A stretch of 5,687 bases of DNA from an uncultured bacterium (GTDB taxonomy: Bacteria; Bacillota; Clostridia; Lachnospirales; Lachnospiraceae). The translations under genes were made by a program, and so were the position numbers. Shown one piece after another: positions 5,530-5,687 of this stretch. The notes under the pieces are model-generated. The model was given only the letters and a program-made list of their open reading frames with translations, was not told the origin of the DNA and did not search any database. The stretch is taken from assembly GCA_946543095.1 (NCBI GenBank), contig CAMNLO010000124.1, positions 1-5,687 of the forward strand. The letters are read 5' to 3'. How positions within the stretch are numbered: the stretch's first letter is position 1; each line of letters starts with the position of its first letter.

Positions 5530-5687
5530 ATGATTATTTTCAGTATTATCTTAGGCATTTTATTGATCATCTGCGGGGTATCCTGCGTCATGACCCCCAT
5601 GCAGACTCTGATCAGCACAGGCTATTTCATCGGCATCATGTTTTTTGTGAACGGTCTGGCAGGCATCATCCGGAATTTTTCCTGGAA
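5530..5687 (+). CDS. DUF308/HdeD-like small membrane protein, 3' truncated by the window
   Basis: Fifty-two codons are visible from ATG 5530 and no stop is reached. The protein opens directly with a membrane helix (MIIFSIILGILLIICGVSCV), then a short polar turn with Met-Thr-Pro, then a second hydrophobic stretch containing GYFIGIMFFVNGLAG and ending near Arg-Asn-Phe. The pattern of short paired helices, with a G-x-x-x-x-x-C-G start and a Pro turn before a Gly-rich helix, resembles DUF308 proteins such as HdeD, whose members are integral membrane proteins of mostly unknown function (HdeD is linked to acid resistance in E. coli). It has its own strong ribosome binding site and probably its own promoter, so it need not belong to the exporter operon. 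Family assignment is from pattern only. Confidence 0.7.
   Translation, partial: MIIFSIILGILLIICGVSCVMTPMQTLISTGYFIGIMFFVNGLAGIIRNFSW

Overview
The window looks like the chromosome of a moderately GC-rich, Gram-positive Clostridia-type bacterium, perhaps a gut Lachnospiraceae. I base this on the LtaS-type polyglycerolphosphate (lipoteichoic acid) synthase-like protein, the strong AGGAG-type ribosome binding sites, the heterodimeric TM287/288-type ABC exporter and the protein styles. The genus is not determined. All four supported genes are on the + strand.

Layout. Bases 2-1534 hold the 3' part of an LtaS-like membrane sulfatase-fold protein. It overlaps by 4 bases the TTG start of an ABC exporter half-transporter (1531-3429). 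A 253-base gap (3430-3682) carries a nested set of inverted repeats. The second half-transporter follows (3683-5437). After a 92-base gap with a possible promoter, the first 52 codons of a small DUF308/HdeD-like membrane protein run off the window end (5530-5687). No stretch over 300 bases lacks a gene.

How the genes fit together. The two ABC proteins have complementary motif defects. The first has a perfect LSGGQ signature but an Asp in place of the catalytic Glu and a Gln in place of the switch His. The second has the Glu and His but an LSEGQ signature. This is the pattern of a heterodimeric exporter with one competent and one degenerate ATP site, so the two should work as one transporter. 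The transported substrate cannot be read from the sequence. The overlap with the LtaS-like gene suggests co-translation and perhaps an envelope-related role, which is inference.

The unusual content is at the DNA level. (1) An 11-base motif, consensus DTTATGTYAAY, occurs five times in frame in the linker between the membrane and ATPase domains of the first ABC protein. It occurs twice more, on the opposite strand, in the corresponding linker of the second. The encoded peptides differ, which points to a DNA repeat and not a protein motif. (2) The gap between the ABC genes holds a nested palindromic element of about 120-190 bases, with hairpin ends of the type AGGAAAYGCT. Removing 3462-3670, which is bounded by a direct AAGGA repeat, would join a 7-codon mini-ORF in frame to the downstream gene. 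The element may therefore have inserted into the gene's original 5' end and displaced its start. I do not recognise either repeat family.
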